Assembly (NCBI GenBank): GCA_019188255.1
Contig: JAETXT010000001.1
Span: 6,200,001-6,264,000, forward strand
DNA: 64,000 nucleotides
DNA from: Verticillium longisporum
Taxonomy: Eukaryota > Ascomycota > Sordariomycetes > Glomerellales > Plectosphaerellaceae
Direction of reading: 5' to 3'
Under the pieces are notes generated by a model. It made no database searches. It was given only the letters and a program-made list of their open reading frames with translations, and had not been told where the DNA came from. The translations under genes were made by a program, and so were the position numbers. Of the stretch, positions 32,645 to 43,317 are shown piece by piece. Each line of letters opens with the position of its first letter. The first letter of the stretch is position 1.

Positions 32645-34156
32645 TCAGGTCCTCATAGTGTCCCGTGTACGCATTCCCTTGTACTCCGGCATTGCGAACC
32701 TGGTCACCCACTCCGATCGAAGAACCTGCTCAATGGTACAACGCTGCTCCGGCTTGTACGCCAGCATGGACCGCAGCATGGTAAACAGGGCCTCCTTCTC
32801 CGCCGAACCCATAGTCTCCATTCTGTATCTTCTGCGCCCTTCCTGCATCGCATCCTCAAACTGGTAGTCGAGTGTATGGACAGGACCATCATCGGCTCGG
32901 AGAGGCTCGCCATCTTCGGCAAAGTTCTCGGAGCGCGCGTCCCATTTCTCCCACCACTCACCGGGCAGCTTCCCGAGCGCTTGAACCTGCATCCACGTTA
33001 CGGTGTCTTCGGTCCCCCAGAAACCCTCGAACAGCGACCGCTGCGCAAGAGTGGCCCAAACGGTGCACGCGAGGGTCCAGATGTCGCTGGGGAACGACTT
33101 TGGCTTCTCCGGCTCGAATCTGTGCTCTGGTGGGCGAGAGTGGACCGGCGTGCAGCACTCGAACTGAGGTTCTTGCGATGGGCGGTACAGCTCGCCGAAA
33201 TCAGCGAGGACAATGTGGGCGTCTGCCAGCGGCAGCTTGTTGATTCTCTCCATCGGGAACCAGATGGGCAGGGTGGCGATGGAGGGGACCCCCGGCGGGA
33301 TAGGCTTGTTGTCGAATGTCTGCACCGGCTCGAGTTCGGGCTCTCCACAGCGCGATGAGAGCTCCTCGTCAGACCAGAGCTGGAAGTCCTGCGGCAGTCT
33401 GAACAGGACGTTGCCGAGGTGAAGGTCTGGATTCCGGTTCAGTCAGTCGAGCAGAGCAGCGGCTCAGAAAAAAAGATGCCAGCACTCACCACCGTGGACA
33501 AGGCCCTTGCTGTGCAGGTATGCAACAGCGAGGATCAGTTGAGCAGCGATCGCACGTGCGACGGGCAGCATGAGAGGTGCGTAGGACCCCCTGCGCTTTG
33601 CCTCGATTACGCTGCACCGTGCAACGTCAGTAACTAGGCATGCATGGGTGCCGTTAGGACCGTCGACGCAAAAAGCGTTGAGCAGTGTGGGTATCATGGC
33701 CCCCCCGTCGTTGTCGCCGTCGGCCTTGCTCAGCTTCTTCAAGAGTAGCATGGTTTCTGATTTACGCGGGCTCGCTTCCGCCGTGCAGACCTTTACAGCT
33801 ACTAGTCGCTGGAGAGTATCGTCTCGAGCGAGCCAGACGGTAGAATAGCTGCCGTGGCCGAGCTTGTTGAGTACATGGTATCGACCCCCTAAATTATCGC
33901 CGATGGCCACGGGGTGGTAGCCGCCGGGACCATATCTGAAAAAAGGTTCAGCACCGTCAATGTCATGGAAAAGAACGTTTGAGTCCGAGCCAGACGTCCC
34001 GCTCCCATTGAGATATTTTGTCGCTGGTCTGCTCGTTGTGTGACTTGACAAGGGCCAGAATGAGGAGCGGAAGCCCCGATCTAGAACTGTTGGGAGACGG
34101 AATTGAGGCGAGGGGAAGCTTGGACTTCTCCGCACAGCCAAAGCAGCCCGTCTCAT
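32645..34156 (-). CDS. SRPK-like serine/arginine protein kinase
   Basis: Exons 34156-33490 and 33426-32645, with a phase-1 intron (33489-33427; GTGAGT, branch-like GACTGAC, acceptor CCAG); 482 residues. The first ATG in frame is 34156. The N-terminus is Arg/Ser-rich and could be a mitochondrial or disordered leader. Kinase features: glycine loop LGHGSYSTVW (about 99-108), VAVKV with Lys122, catalytic loop HGDLHLGNV split by the intron after HG, the magnesium motif ADFGE, the PPE motif (SRPPEHRFEP), and DIWTLACTVWATL. The C-lobe ends AYKPEQRCTIEQVLRSEWV. The combination of GGYHPVAIGDNLGGRYHVLNKL with a D(I/L)H-type catalytic loop is typical of the expanded SRPK-like group in filamentous fungi, which phosphorylate or are predicted to phosphorylate Ser/Arg-rich proteins. 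The substrate is unknown. All catalytic residues appear present. Confidence 0.87.
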
Positions 34157-35263
34157 TCTCACTGGCAAGTTGTTGCCCGCAACATCATTTGTTTTTAAGA
34201 GCTTGCATCAGTCGGAGAGTGGCGGAAGAGAGACGCGATCAAGTTCTAGATGTGAAGGGCGCCGCTGCAGTCAATCGGGCATAGTGAGACAGGCATCCAG
34301 GATTACACACGTGAGTACGCTTGCTACTATTGGTCACGTACCCCTGCGTCACTCCCTGCGTACAACCCCGTGCGTCTGATGATACTATACAGACCTTGTC
34401 TTGTGCAGCGCTTCACCTGGTCTGGCTTCATTGGAATATCAAAGGTAGGTACTTAGGTCTACCGCCTAGTGCCTACGGAATGGCAAATCATGGAGGAGCC
34501 TCCCCCGCCAGCGTGCTGGCCTCACGGCCGGGGCCTACCTGGGCAACCCCTTCATCGACCCTGCGGCTGGTCATGGCATGATGTCCCTGTAGATTTCAAA
34601 GACGGCGCCAAATACTTGATTGGTTTCTCTGGATGGCTGGGCCACATGTACTTCTCCACCACTTTACCGCGCGCTCAAGATTGGTATCGTCAAGTTCAAC
34701 AACGAAAGTCGGCGGACTGCTCTGCCTGGTGGAAACGTGAAATGGGCATGGCCAGGATATGTCAAGACTTGAGAGGACCGATTGTCGGAACAGGAGCCAG
34801 TGACCATCAGTCCCAAGTCGTAATCTCACGAAGAAGCCTACGGAAACGACATCTTCGCTTAGGATGCCGACAAACTCGCCTGGCAGCGCATCATGTGCTG
34901 CACCAGACTGCGGCAGGCTAAGTTCTTTGCCCAAACGCGGTACCAACTGGACTGGAAGGCGGGCAACAAGTGGATGATTGCGGTTGCAAGTGGCATGCAG
35001 AGAAATTCGTCACTGCAGGGCAAACACAGACAATAATAGCCAAAGTGGTGTATTTCGTCTGACAATCTGTCCTGACCCGCGCAAAACCTGTTCCTGTCCC
35101 TCCTCATAATCCATACCCAGAACGCCGGTCAACATGAATATCGCCAGAAAAGCCAGTTCTAAGGACAAAAAAAAAAAGGTCTACGAGTTCACACACACTC
35201 GGCAACATTCGTACGTGAGCGAAAAGCAAGAACCCCCAATGGCAAACAGCGCAAAGCCCAGGC
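34157..35263. other. Spacer holding a possible gene relic
   Basis: About 1.1 kb between the kinase promoter and the 3' end of ATG29. On the plus strand, one single frame from about 34503 to 35036 alternates protein-like blocks (AGAYLGNPFIDPAAGHGMM, ALKIGIVKFNNES, DADKLAWQRIMCC, FFAQTRYQLDWKAGNKW) with five stop codons. It may be a decayed gene, but I cannot name a family and no model can be drawn. Confidence 0.35.
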
Positions 35264-36858
35264 TCAGCGCTGACCGGACCCCTTGGTGCTGTAGCGGCTC
35301 TTAAACGCCTGGCTGATGCTGAACCTGCTGCCGATGGCCCCGTCCTGCATCTTGCTGGCGAGAGCCTCCTCCAGAGCTGACTGCGTGACCGAGGCATCTG
35401 CAGGGCTTTGTTAGTTTGTGTAGTTATATGAGCTGAAGGGAGAGAATGTAGTAAGGAGAGGGAGGGAACAATAAGGAGAGAGGCAGTCCACCGACGGGCA
35501 GAAATGCAAACCACACAAGGGAGAAGAAGAGAGGCCAGCAAAAGAAGAGAGAAAACCCCACACTCACCGTCCAGATCGCTAAAGCTGCTACCCATGCTCG
35601 GCGTGCCGTCGCTCCCCTCCCTTCGCGAGGGACTCTTCCCGCTTAGCTCCGCCGTCCTCCGAGGCGAAAGCGGGCCCGCGTGGCCCGCGCCCTGCTGCGT
35701 CCGAGACCTGTCACCTCCGCCTTGCACGGCGGCCGGTCCGGCGGCAAACGCCGGCGAGCTGGTGGCCGACGAGTCTGAAGTTTCGGAGCGGTGCGTCGCC
35801 GTGGATGTGTGTTTGCCTTTGGCTCTGCGGCGCGCGCCCGGGTCGCCGCGTAGCGTGGAGCCGAGGTCCTGGCTGCTGGGCTGTTGATGCTGCTGCTGCT
35901 GTCCGAAGGCGGGCTCTGCGTCCGTGTCCGTGTCGTCGTCGTCGTCAGCGGCGGCGCCGCCAAAGTCGCCGGCGCCGTCGCGGTGGGAGGAGGGTTTATA
36001 GTGTGGCGGACGGCGGATGATGCGGGACTGAGCTGGCAGCGAGTCGGAGTCTGAGTCGGACTCTGACGCATCGTCGTCGTCGTCGTCTTCGTCATCGTCT
36101 GCCGAACTGCCAGACTGCTCAGCGCCGCGGCGAGAAACAGGGGCAGCAGCAGCGGCCGTCGTGGTGGACTCGATGGGAAGGGAGGACAGGCGGCGGCGCT
36201 GGGCTTGGGCGGATGCGAGACGGGGGGATTGCACGGCGGTGCTGTTGGAGGCGTTGCGCGAAATGTTGGGGCGCAGGAGAGAGGTCGTGACGGGCGTGCC
36301 GGGTCCGCCGCTGTGAGGGAGGGGTGAGTCGCGACGAATGGAGAGCGCCGAGGCTGTACGCGCGTGGCCGCTGGCTCTGGGATCAGTCTTGTCGGCAGCG
36401 GCGGCCGTAGCCTTTCGGACTTGGGCTCGCAGCTGGGCGGCGTGTCGGTCGGTGAGGTAGGCGACCTGCTGGAGCAGGAAAGCAACGGTGACATCGAATC
36501 GTGCCGCTCTACATGGCGAAGGGTCAGCGTAGGCCGGACATCTGCTGGTCGGGACAAAGGAACCTACAGCTCATGCCCTGGACAGGTGCCGTCAGCGAGT
36601 GCACTCGATACAGGCGTGATGAATGTCAACACTTACAGTCAATCTCCGTCTGGGCCGCGCCCGAGATGATGCTCCAAAGCTCGTCATCCTTGACGGCGTC
36701 CCAGTGGATCTATGGTCCATGCATGAGCGTCCAGAAGCCAGTGAAGCAGCCCGAGCCTTGCTGCTCTAGGTACCTTGGTAACTCACAGGTGGGGGGTCGA
36801 CAAACTCGCCCCGGGAAATGGGCAGCCGTATGTACACCGTAAACGTTGGCTCCGCCAT
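35264..36858 (-). CDS. ATG29: ATG29, autophagy scaffold subunit, with a 10-nt microexon
   Basis: Exons 36858-36787, 36709-36637, 36577-36568, 36508-35568, 35397-35264; 1230 nt, 409 residues. The start MAEPTFTVYIRLPISRGEFVDPPP is the typical Atg29 beginning, followed by IHWDAVKDDELWSIISGAAQTEID and WHELAARFDVTVAFLLQQVAYL. The WHEL part is encoded by the 10-nt microexon between a CCAG acceptor and a GTAGGT donor. Without it, the conserved IDW..LAxRFDV motif cannot be assembled in frame. The middle is a disordered Ser/Arg/Asp-rich region with an acidic run (DDDEDDDDDDASESDSDSD). The end SALEEALASKMQDGAIGSRFSISQAFKSRY is conserved-looking. Atg29 forms a complex with Atg17 and Atg31 at the pre-autophagosomal structure and helps to start autophagosome formation. 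Family recognition is by N-terminal motifs and overall layout. Confidence 0.87.
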
Positions 36859-37783
36859 CATGAATGCTGATCTATTGTCATTCTGCGCTGTCGGGGCCAG
36901 CAAGTTTCGAAGAGGGCAGCTCTGCTCCTTGGGTCATGGAGGATGGCAAGTCGTTCGAGTGCTCGCTGCGGCGGATGACGGCGGAGGGAGCTCGCCTTAT
37001 CGGAGCTGCGGAAACCGATAAGACACGAGGCAATGCAGCAGGGTGCGCTAGCGTCCATGCCGCCGTGTCGGTGACAGCACACCGAGCCAGAGTCCGTACG
37101 GCTGGCTTTCTTCGCCAATATTCCCTTGTGTTACGACAATACTCAACCCCCCCCCCCCTTGAGACAAATCCAAGACAGCCAACCGACAGAAGCATGGTGC
37201 TTTTCAGCACCCGACCAAGGTTCCCGACCATGACAACGGCAACACCAAGACACCTCGTGGGCTTTTGATTCCTCAGCTGAGATGCAGGTTTGTGCCACGC
37301 TAAGCCCCTGATCAATCCACACCACGAAAGCCAGACGTCTCGGATGCTGGTACGTACGTCTAGGCCCAGACTTTCAAACGCATGTTAGATTACACGATTC
37401 GGTTTTATGCTGAGTTGAACTATATACGTGTACAAGATAGGCTACAGTAGGCAAGTTGCGATCGGACCAATCGATGGTCCCCGGTTGCTGGCGGTATCGC
37501 CTCATGCCCTGTATGGAGCTAGAATCTAAGAGCAACCCTAAGAGACTTTCCCATCATCCAGACCCGGTCGATGCGCAACTACCTGAATAGAATAAAATGA
37601 ACGCCTGATATGCAACTTGACCTGGCCGGCCCATGTAATGCTCCTCCCGTTTGGAGAACACGTCTGGAGGAAATGAGTGTTCCATTACCAACAAACTTGA
37701 TGCAAGATGTAAAATGTACCATGGTGCCCATTGTGAGGGATTACTGTATTGCTTTCTCTTCGCTCGGCCATTTCCAACCGCCC
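36859..37783. other. Gene-free spacer
   Basis: About 0.9 kb: the ATG29 promoter side and the 3' flank of the GH76 gene. A C homopolymer lies at about 37147-37157. No gene seen. Confidence 0.55.
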
Positions 37784-39695
37784 TTAGCTTATCGTGCTTG
37801 AGAGCATACTCTTCCTACTCAACCGATTTGAATCCCGCTGGCCGGCTTCTGATACTGGTGTGGCCCAACCGCTGCCACCGCTTCCACTTCCTCCACTCAT
37901 CTCCCGCTGAATGACGTTCGCGTTCTTGTCGCCGGTCGCTCCGTCATCCAGCGCTCGCCGGCTGTTCGTCAGGCCCTTTTGCATGGGCACGGGTGTTGGA
38001 ACCTCGCTGTTCCTCAACGAGTCCAGATCGCTCCGTGACCGCTGGCCGATCGGCCCGCCCTTCTCGTCTACGTCGTCTCGGTTCCGTCGATGCACGAATG
38101 TCATGAGGCCGGCGCCTCCGGCCAGGGCACTTCGGAAGTCGAAGAATCGCTCCTTAATCGTCTTGTCCGAGGTCTCGTCCCGGAGGAGCCAGAAGAAGCC
38201 GGCAAGTAAGGCAACCACCAAGACGATGGTTACGATCGCCGCACCCGCCCTGTCGCCTCCCTTGATCGGCGTTGTTCTGTTGGAACCGGGTTCTGACCGC
38301 CCAATGTCCTCTCCGCCACCTGCCGCATCGCCAGTACTAGTTCCGCCCGAATTGGCCGTCACAGGGTCAGGCCGCGAGGCTACAATGTTGCTAAGAGCGG
38401 CTTGCATAGCCATCATCTGCGGCCCGACACCCTGCAGACCGTCCCACTTGCCCTTCTCGGTCCACTTGAGTCCGCACATGCGGCCGTTGTCGCCGCCAAC
38501 ACAAGTCGAGGCGGCGGCGATGGATGAGGCTCGAAGCTTAGGCATGATGTAGTCGGTCAGATGCGGCGCCCACTTGGTGGTGGCGGCGAGCCAACGGGTC
38601 AGATATGTCTTGAATGATTGCTGATCATTGTTGCAGAGTTCGACCGTCTCGCAGGCCACTTCTTGCATGATGTCGCGATTGTCGCCGACGAAGAAGACAT
38701 CAGTAGCGTTGACGAGGCTGTCGAGCCTTTCCTTCCATTCGTCTGAGCCGGTGAGGTTGTACATGGCAGAAGCGCCGTTGATGAAAACGCCGACGTTGTA
38801 GGACCACTGGTACGGCACAATGTTGGTACAGTTGGTCGGGATGTGAGCGCCGTCAAACACGGAGTAGTTGTCGTCGATAAAGCCCACGGCCTTGGTCCAA
38901 TCCCACGTTTTCTCGGCCCAATCGGCATAAGATGAGTTGCCGGTGTAAAGAGCGAGGCGAGCGGCGAGCGCGAAGAAACAGCCCTGCGAAATGGTGTTCT
39001 TGTAGTCGAATCCCTTGTTCCAGTTGAAGATTTGCCATCGTAGGCCACCGCCACAGTGGCCCGGGTCCCAGCGTGCGGCCTGGGTGTTGAAGACGGCCTG
39101 GGCGAGGCCGAGGTAGCCAGGCTGGTCCTCGGGAGGATCGGGAAACCGCTGTTCGGCGGCGGACATGACGGCGAGTCCCCAGAAGCCTTGGTCGTCGTTT
39201 CCTTCAGTGAGTGTCTGGTTGTCGGGCATGTAGTCGTTGAACTCTCCGACCTGATGCATGAGTGCCTGCACCACCTTGTCGTTCCATGTGTCGTCGCCTG
39301 TGTAGTACCAGTAGTCAATCATGGTGCCCATGAGCGCACCAGCCTCCCACCCTGCAAACAAGAAAAACGCCGTTAGAATTGTGACCGACGAGACATGCAC
39401 AGTCGCGGCAACCTACAGTAGTATGGCGGGTCGGGCAGCAAGCCTGGTGTCTGTCCAGGCTCGTCGCCACGATAGATCTCCATCGTGTCTTCTGCTATTG
39501 ACCTCGCAATTGTCTTGACGGAATCTATCCATCGTCAGCAGACGACAACAAAGAAATGACGACGATCAGTGGTCCATGCTCACCTTCGGAATCAGGATCC
39601 AGGTCATAAGCCGATGAGACGCGGGTGAGGGCGAAGAGAACGATTGTGAAGACCCGGCCAAGTTGGCCAATTGGTCTGCCCCGCAATGCCGTCAT
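37784..39695 (-). CDS. GH76 / DFG5-type cell-wall mannosidase-like protein with C-terminal membrane helix
   Basis: Exons 39695-39584, 39524-39417, 39351-37784; introns 39583-39525 (GTGAGC..ATAG) and 39416-39352 (GTAGGT..GCAG); 595 residues. The N-terminus MTALRGRPIGQLGRVFTIVLFALTRVSSA is a signal peptide. The (alpha/alpha)6 domain of glycoside hydrolase family 76 follows: YYWWEAGALMGTMIDYW, the catalytic Asp pair in EGNDDQGFWG (about Asp126-Asp127), GLRWQIF, KNTISQGCFF, YQWSYNVGVFINGA, TYLTRWLAATT, and CGLKWTEKGKWDG. Near residue 435 a single membrane helix (AAIVTIVLVVALLAGFFWLL) precedes a cytosolic Arg/Ser-rich tail of about 140 residues, instead of the GPI signal seen in yeast Dfg5/Dcw1. 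These enzymes are thought to act on mannan of GPI anchors and transfer wall proteins onto glucan. Several NxT/S glycosylation sites are present. The signal, active-site pair and helix make an active surface protein likely. Confidence 0.9.
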
Positions 39696-42437
39696 GACGT
39701 CTGAATGTGAGGAGTGCGCAGGTGTTTGTGTGTAAGACAGACTGAGAGCGAGAGGTCTGCAGGAGTGTGCAGGAGGGCTGATAAATTAAGAGGGATTGGG
39801 GTCGAGAAAGGCCCTCGGCGACAACGATATTACAACTGCATAGAGAAACGAGAGACTATGTTGAGGGAAGGCGAACCGGGAGGGGGGAGGGGGAGGAAAA
39901 GAGACCGTGGCGGCGAGGCGTGTAAGGAGGGGGATGGAGGTGAAGGGATCGAAGATCAAGAAGAACGAACGAACGGCCGAACAAGAATAAGACGAACGAC
40001 GCATGAGGTGTTATTAGAATCCGGGGGTGTGGTGGCACCCCAAGCCAGAAACCAGAAAAGAATGACCAAAGTCGCAGCGCCGGCGCGGCCGTGTTGTGGC
40101 CGGGGTGTGTCTAATGGAGCTGGCGGCGGCAGGTGGGAACGGTCGCTATGCAGGCCCCCAGCTTACTGACTCTGCGTTTTCGCTGGGCGCTGACCTGTTC
40201 GTGTGCGGCTAGGGAAGGTCGCCAAGACGGGGCTACGTACGAGCACAATGGCCACCCTGGACCCGGATGGGCGGAGTTGCGCGTGGGTTCGTGTTATCCC
40301 CCCTTGTCGATCGATGATGGAGTGATGAGCAGATGGGCAAACAGTTCCCGCTCTCGTCTTTGGGTCGTGGTAATGATGGTCCCAAAATTGGAGCCCTTTT
40401 TAGCCTTGGTGCAAGGTGGAAGAGGCGCCGGACCGGCTACTGCTGGCCGCCGTTCGAGTCAAGTGGATAGTCACCCAGTGGGTTCTGGTGCTGGTGCGGG
40501 TGCGGGTGCTCGACGGGCTGGAATCTAACCAGAAACCAGGTGGGGATGAGGAGCTTTCTCGCTTTCCAGGCCAGGGGATGATGGCCTTTCTGGGCGTCGT
40601 TGGGAAATCCCAGGTGGTGTGGGTTGTGGTGTTGGGCTTTGCCAATGGGGCAGTACCCGTGAGGGAAAGCGTCGACCTAAGCTCAAAGCGTGAGGCAAGA
40701 ATACGAGCTAGAAGCACCGGAGTGTCGGGCAGAGGCGGCTCGGCAGCTCCAGGCAGCGACAATATTAGGGGCAGGATCAATGACCAAACGACCCCACCAC
40801 ATACGACGCCGGTGGACGTGATTTGGGATCGGGGAAAGGGCTTTGGAATGAGGGAGAATGGGGTCATGGCAAAACAGAGGATTTGAAGCAACGGCCGCTA
40901 ATCAACACAGGATTTCCCTTTTTAAGCGAGTGCTACCTTTCCCAGGAACAGACAAACAAAACAAACTGTTGATGAAACGGAGGGCATCTCTCGACGACTG
41001 CCTTTTACCCTCCTATGTGCCTAAGGTAACTTGAGGGGGAAATCACGACAGGACTTGGGTACTGCCGCTTCTGGACAGGATTCCATCGTTTTAGGAATCA
41101 GCGAGAAAGAGCATGGGCCATTAGGGGCTCAGGGAAGGCTAGAGGGAGGGAACAGGCGTGGTTGCGGCTGCGTCAGCGCCATCGAGCGGAATACGAACGA
41201 CTGTAATTACGGTGCTGACGTAGCGAATACCTAGGGAGGAGGGGGGGGGGGGGGTGGTGGGCAGGTACGATCGGGTCCGTGGAAGTCCACCCGACAACGC
41301 TCCAAAGACGACGTGACTCTGGGGAAAGAAAGCAAGCGTGACAAGCCAATCCCAGCAGCCCTGTACAAACATTGTCTTCAGATGACACACACATGAGCGT
41401 ACCTAGCCAAGTCAGCAGTATCTTTCTCTGCATGCGCTGGCCGGGAAGCAGCGGTTGCGACCACGGACGATCGCGAGGAGCGGGAGGTCTGTGCCGGCTC
41501 AAGGCAAACCAGGGTTCGTTCGGAGTGGCATTTGACGTTCACGGCGGCCCCGCGAACTTCTCCCTCCTATCCCATGTGGTCTGTTGATCCGGCCGCTTTC
41601 CATCCGCCAAATAGGTCTTCTCAGCAGCAATATTGACTGTTGAGTCGAATTCGTCATGTAAGTCCTTCGTTGTCTTCAAATCTGTCTCAGATGCGTGCTG
41701 CAGTCATGTTGCAAGCGGGTTGTGGGGGATGGGGGAGGACTTCATAAACCAGGAGATGAGAACGTAAGAAGCGGAATGCCAGATTTAGCAATTGTTGAAA
41801 GGCCATCTAAATTCCTGATTCAATAGTCGATAAGCCACCCTTGAATGAAGATTAGCTACATAGTACTACTGCTGCCTTTGACAGCCGACACGGACCTAAC
41901 AGGAGCAATAAAGGTTGCATGACCACGTCATGGGTTCTGGTTCGGGCAGGTAGGTAGGTGCCTCGCCAAGCTCGCGAGAGAGACCTTCAGCATCATGTGC
42001 AAGCCAGACTCACAAAGATACATGGAGGCGCAGTGCCTCACGTGACTCTCGCACCCAGCCACCCTGGGGTACGTATCCCCTTACACTGGGTCGGGAAACA
42101 GGGACAGCAACCGTGGCCGTGCAACACACCTCAGGCTATGTTTCGGGCCTGTCGCCTCTTGGTTTGAGCGTCTCACCCAGCTGTTCCGCCCGTTCCCCCA
42201 ACCATCTTCTTGCAACTCCTCGTCTCCATCTCGCTTCCTGCCACCTTCACCTCAATCCGTCAAAACGAACCGTCAATCCCGCACTCACCTCCACACAACC
42301 ACAACAATCAGTCTACATCAGTAAACGCTTGATCGTGACTCCCCGACAACACTCGCGCCTTTCTATCAAATCATCTTGCCCGACAGGCTTGCGTCTTCAA
42401 ACGAGATCACCCCAGCGACCGCACACCAACCACCACC
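39696..42437. other. Gene-free stretch between divergent genes
   Basis: About 2.7 kb separating the GH76 (-) and synaptobrevin (+) start codons. A run of fourteen G lies at 41241-41254 and a GTAGGTAGGTG word near 41948. The last 250 bp before 42438 are C/A/T-rich with few G, typical of a fungal leader. The ORF at 40400-40891 (-) begins with a hydrophobic stretch but lacks further protein character. Confidence 0.5.
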
Positions 42438-43317
42438 ATGCCCGAGGACGCTCCCTACGACCCCTACATCCCCAGCGGCCAGGCCGGCGCTGCTTCTCAT
42501 GGAGCCGAGTCACAGCAGGGCGGCAATGCGCGCACCCAGGCGCTGCAAGCGGTAAGTTGCACTTGCGTTTCCTTGAGTGACGTCGTCGGTGGTTTTGATC
42601 TGGCCTCCTGCGCGGCAACGAATCGTCCCACGGGCGACCGACGACCCTGCTTTGCGATTTGCCCGGACGATACGGCGCCTGCTCACTTGGCGACAAACGA
42701 AATGGCAAACTTCCGGCGCGTCCGCCTCGCAGCGCAGCATGTTTGCTTTTGCAAAACGACCATGGGAGCTCCGAAGCTCGTCCCCCAACCACCGGGTGGT
42801 GCGGCTTGGCAGAAGACCCTGCGTCCCATGACGACGCGTTCCAGTTTCCCAGCAACGAATACCTCCACCACCCATGGCGACCTTGATCACCTCTCGCAGA
42901 ATCTATTTCGAGCATCGTCACCAGTCTTCATGTCAATCCAGAATTGCCATTTAATGTCGCTGTACTTGGAGTCTGATGACCATGGCTGACGTGTTTCTAT
43001 TTTTAGCAAATCGACGACACTGTCGGCGTCATGAGGGATAACATCAACAAGGTGTCCCAACGTGGCGAGCGTCTTGATGCGCTGCAAGACAAGACGGACA
43101 ACCTGGCCGTGTCAGCCCAGGGCTTCCGCCGCGGTGCCAACCGCGTTCGCAAGCAGATGTGGTGGAAGGATATGAAGATGCGCATGTGCCTCATCGTCGG
43201 TGTCATCATTCTTCTCCTCATCATCATCATCCCTACTGGTACGTCAATTGTACTCTCCCGCGCTTCTGGAAGCAGCCAACTGACACTGTTCTCCTCGCAG
43301 TCATTGCGACCAAATAA
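42438..43317 (+). CDS. SNC1: Synaptobrevin / VAMP R-SNARE (Snc type)
   Basis: Exons 42438-42551, 43007-43238, 43301-43317; introns 42552-43006 (GTAAGT..TTTTAG) and 43239-43300 (GTACGT..CGCAG); 120 residues. The ATG context is CACCATGCC. A short variable N-terminus ([17 protein letters not shown]) leads into the R-SNARE helix encoded by exon 2: [34 protein letters not shown], with the zero-layer arginine at Arg57. [12 protein letters not shown] lies at the membrane surface and [20 protein letters not shown] is the C-terminal anchor. The last exon adds only VIATK. The protein sits on secretory vesicles and pairs with plasma-membrane t-SNAREs (Sso/Sec9) in exocytosis, important at the hyphal tip. 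The first intron, 455 bp, is far longer than the others in the window. Confidence 0.95.

Noticed and set aside
35643..36557. 304-codon Pro/Thr-rich minus-strand ORF
   Set aside because: Shifted frame of ATG29 exon 4; the ATG29 frame contains the conserved motif and fits the splice sites.
40400..40891. 163-codon minus-strand ORF with a hydrophobic stretch
   Set aside because: The remainder is Thr/Ser/Arg low complexity, an equally long ORF lies opposite, and there is no family signature.
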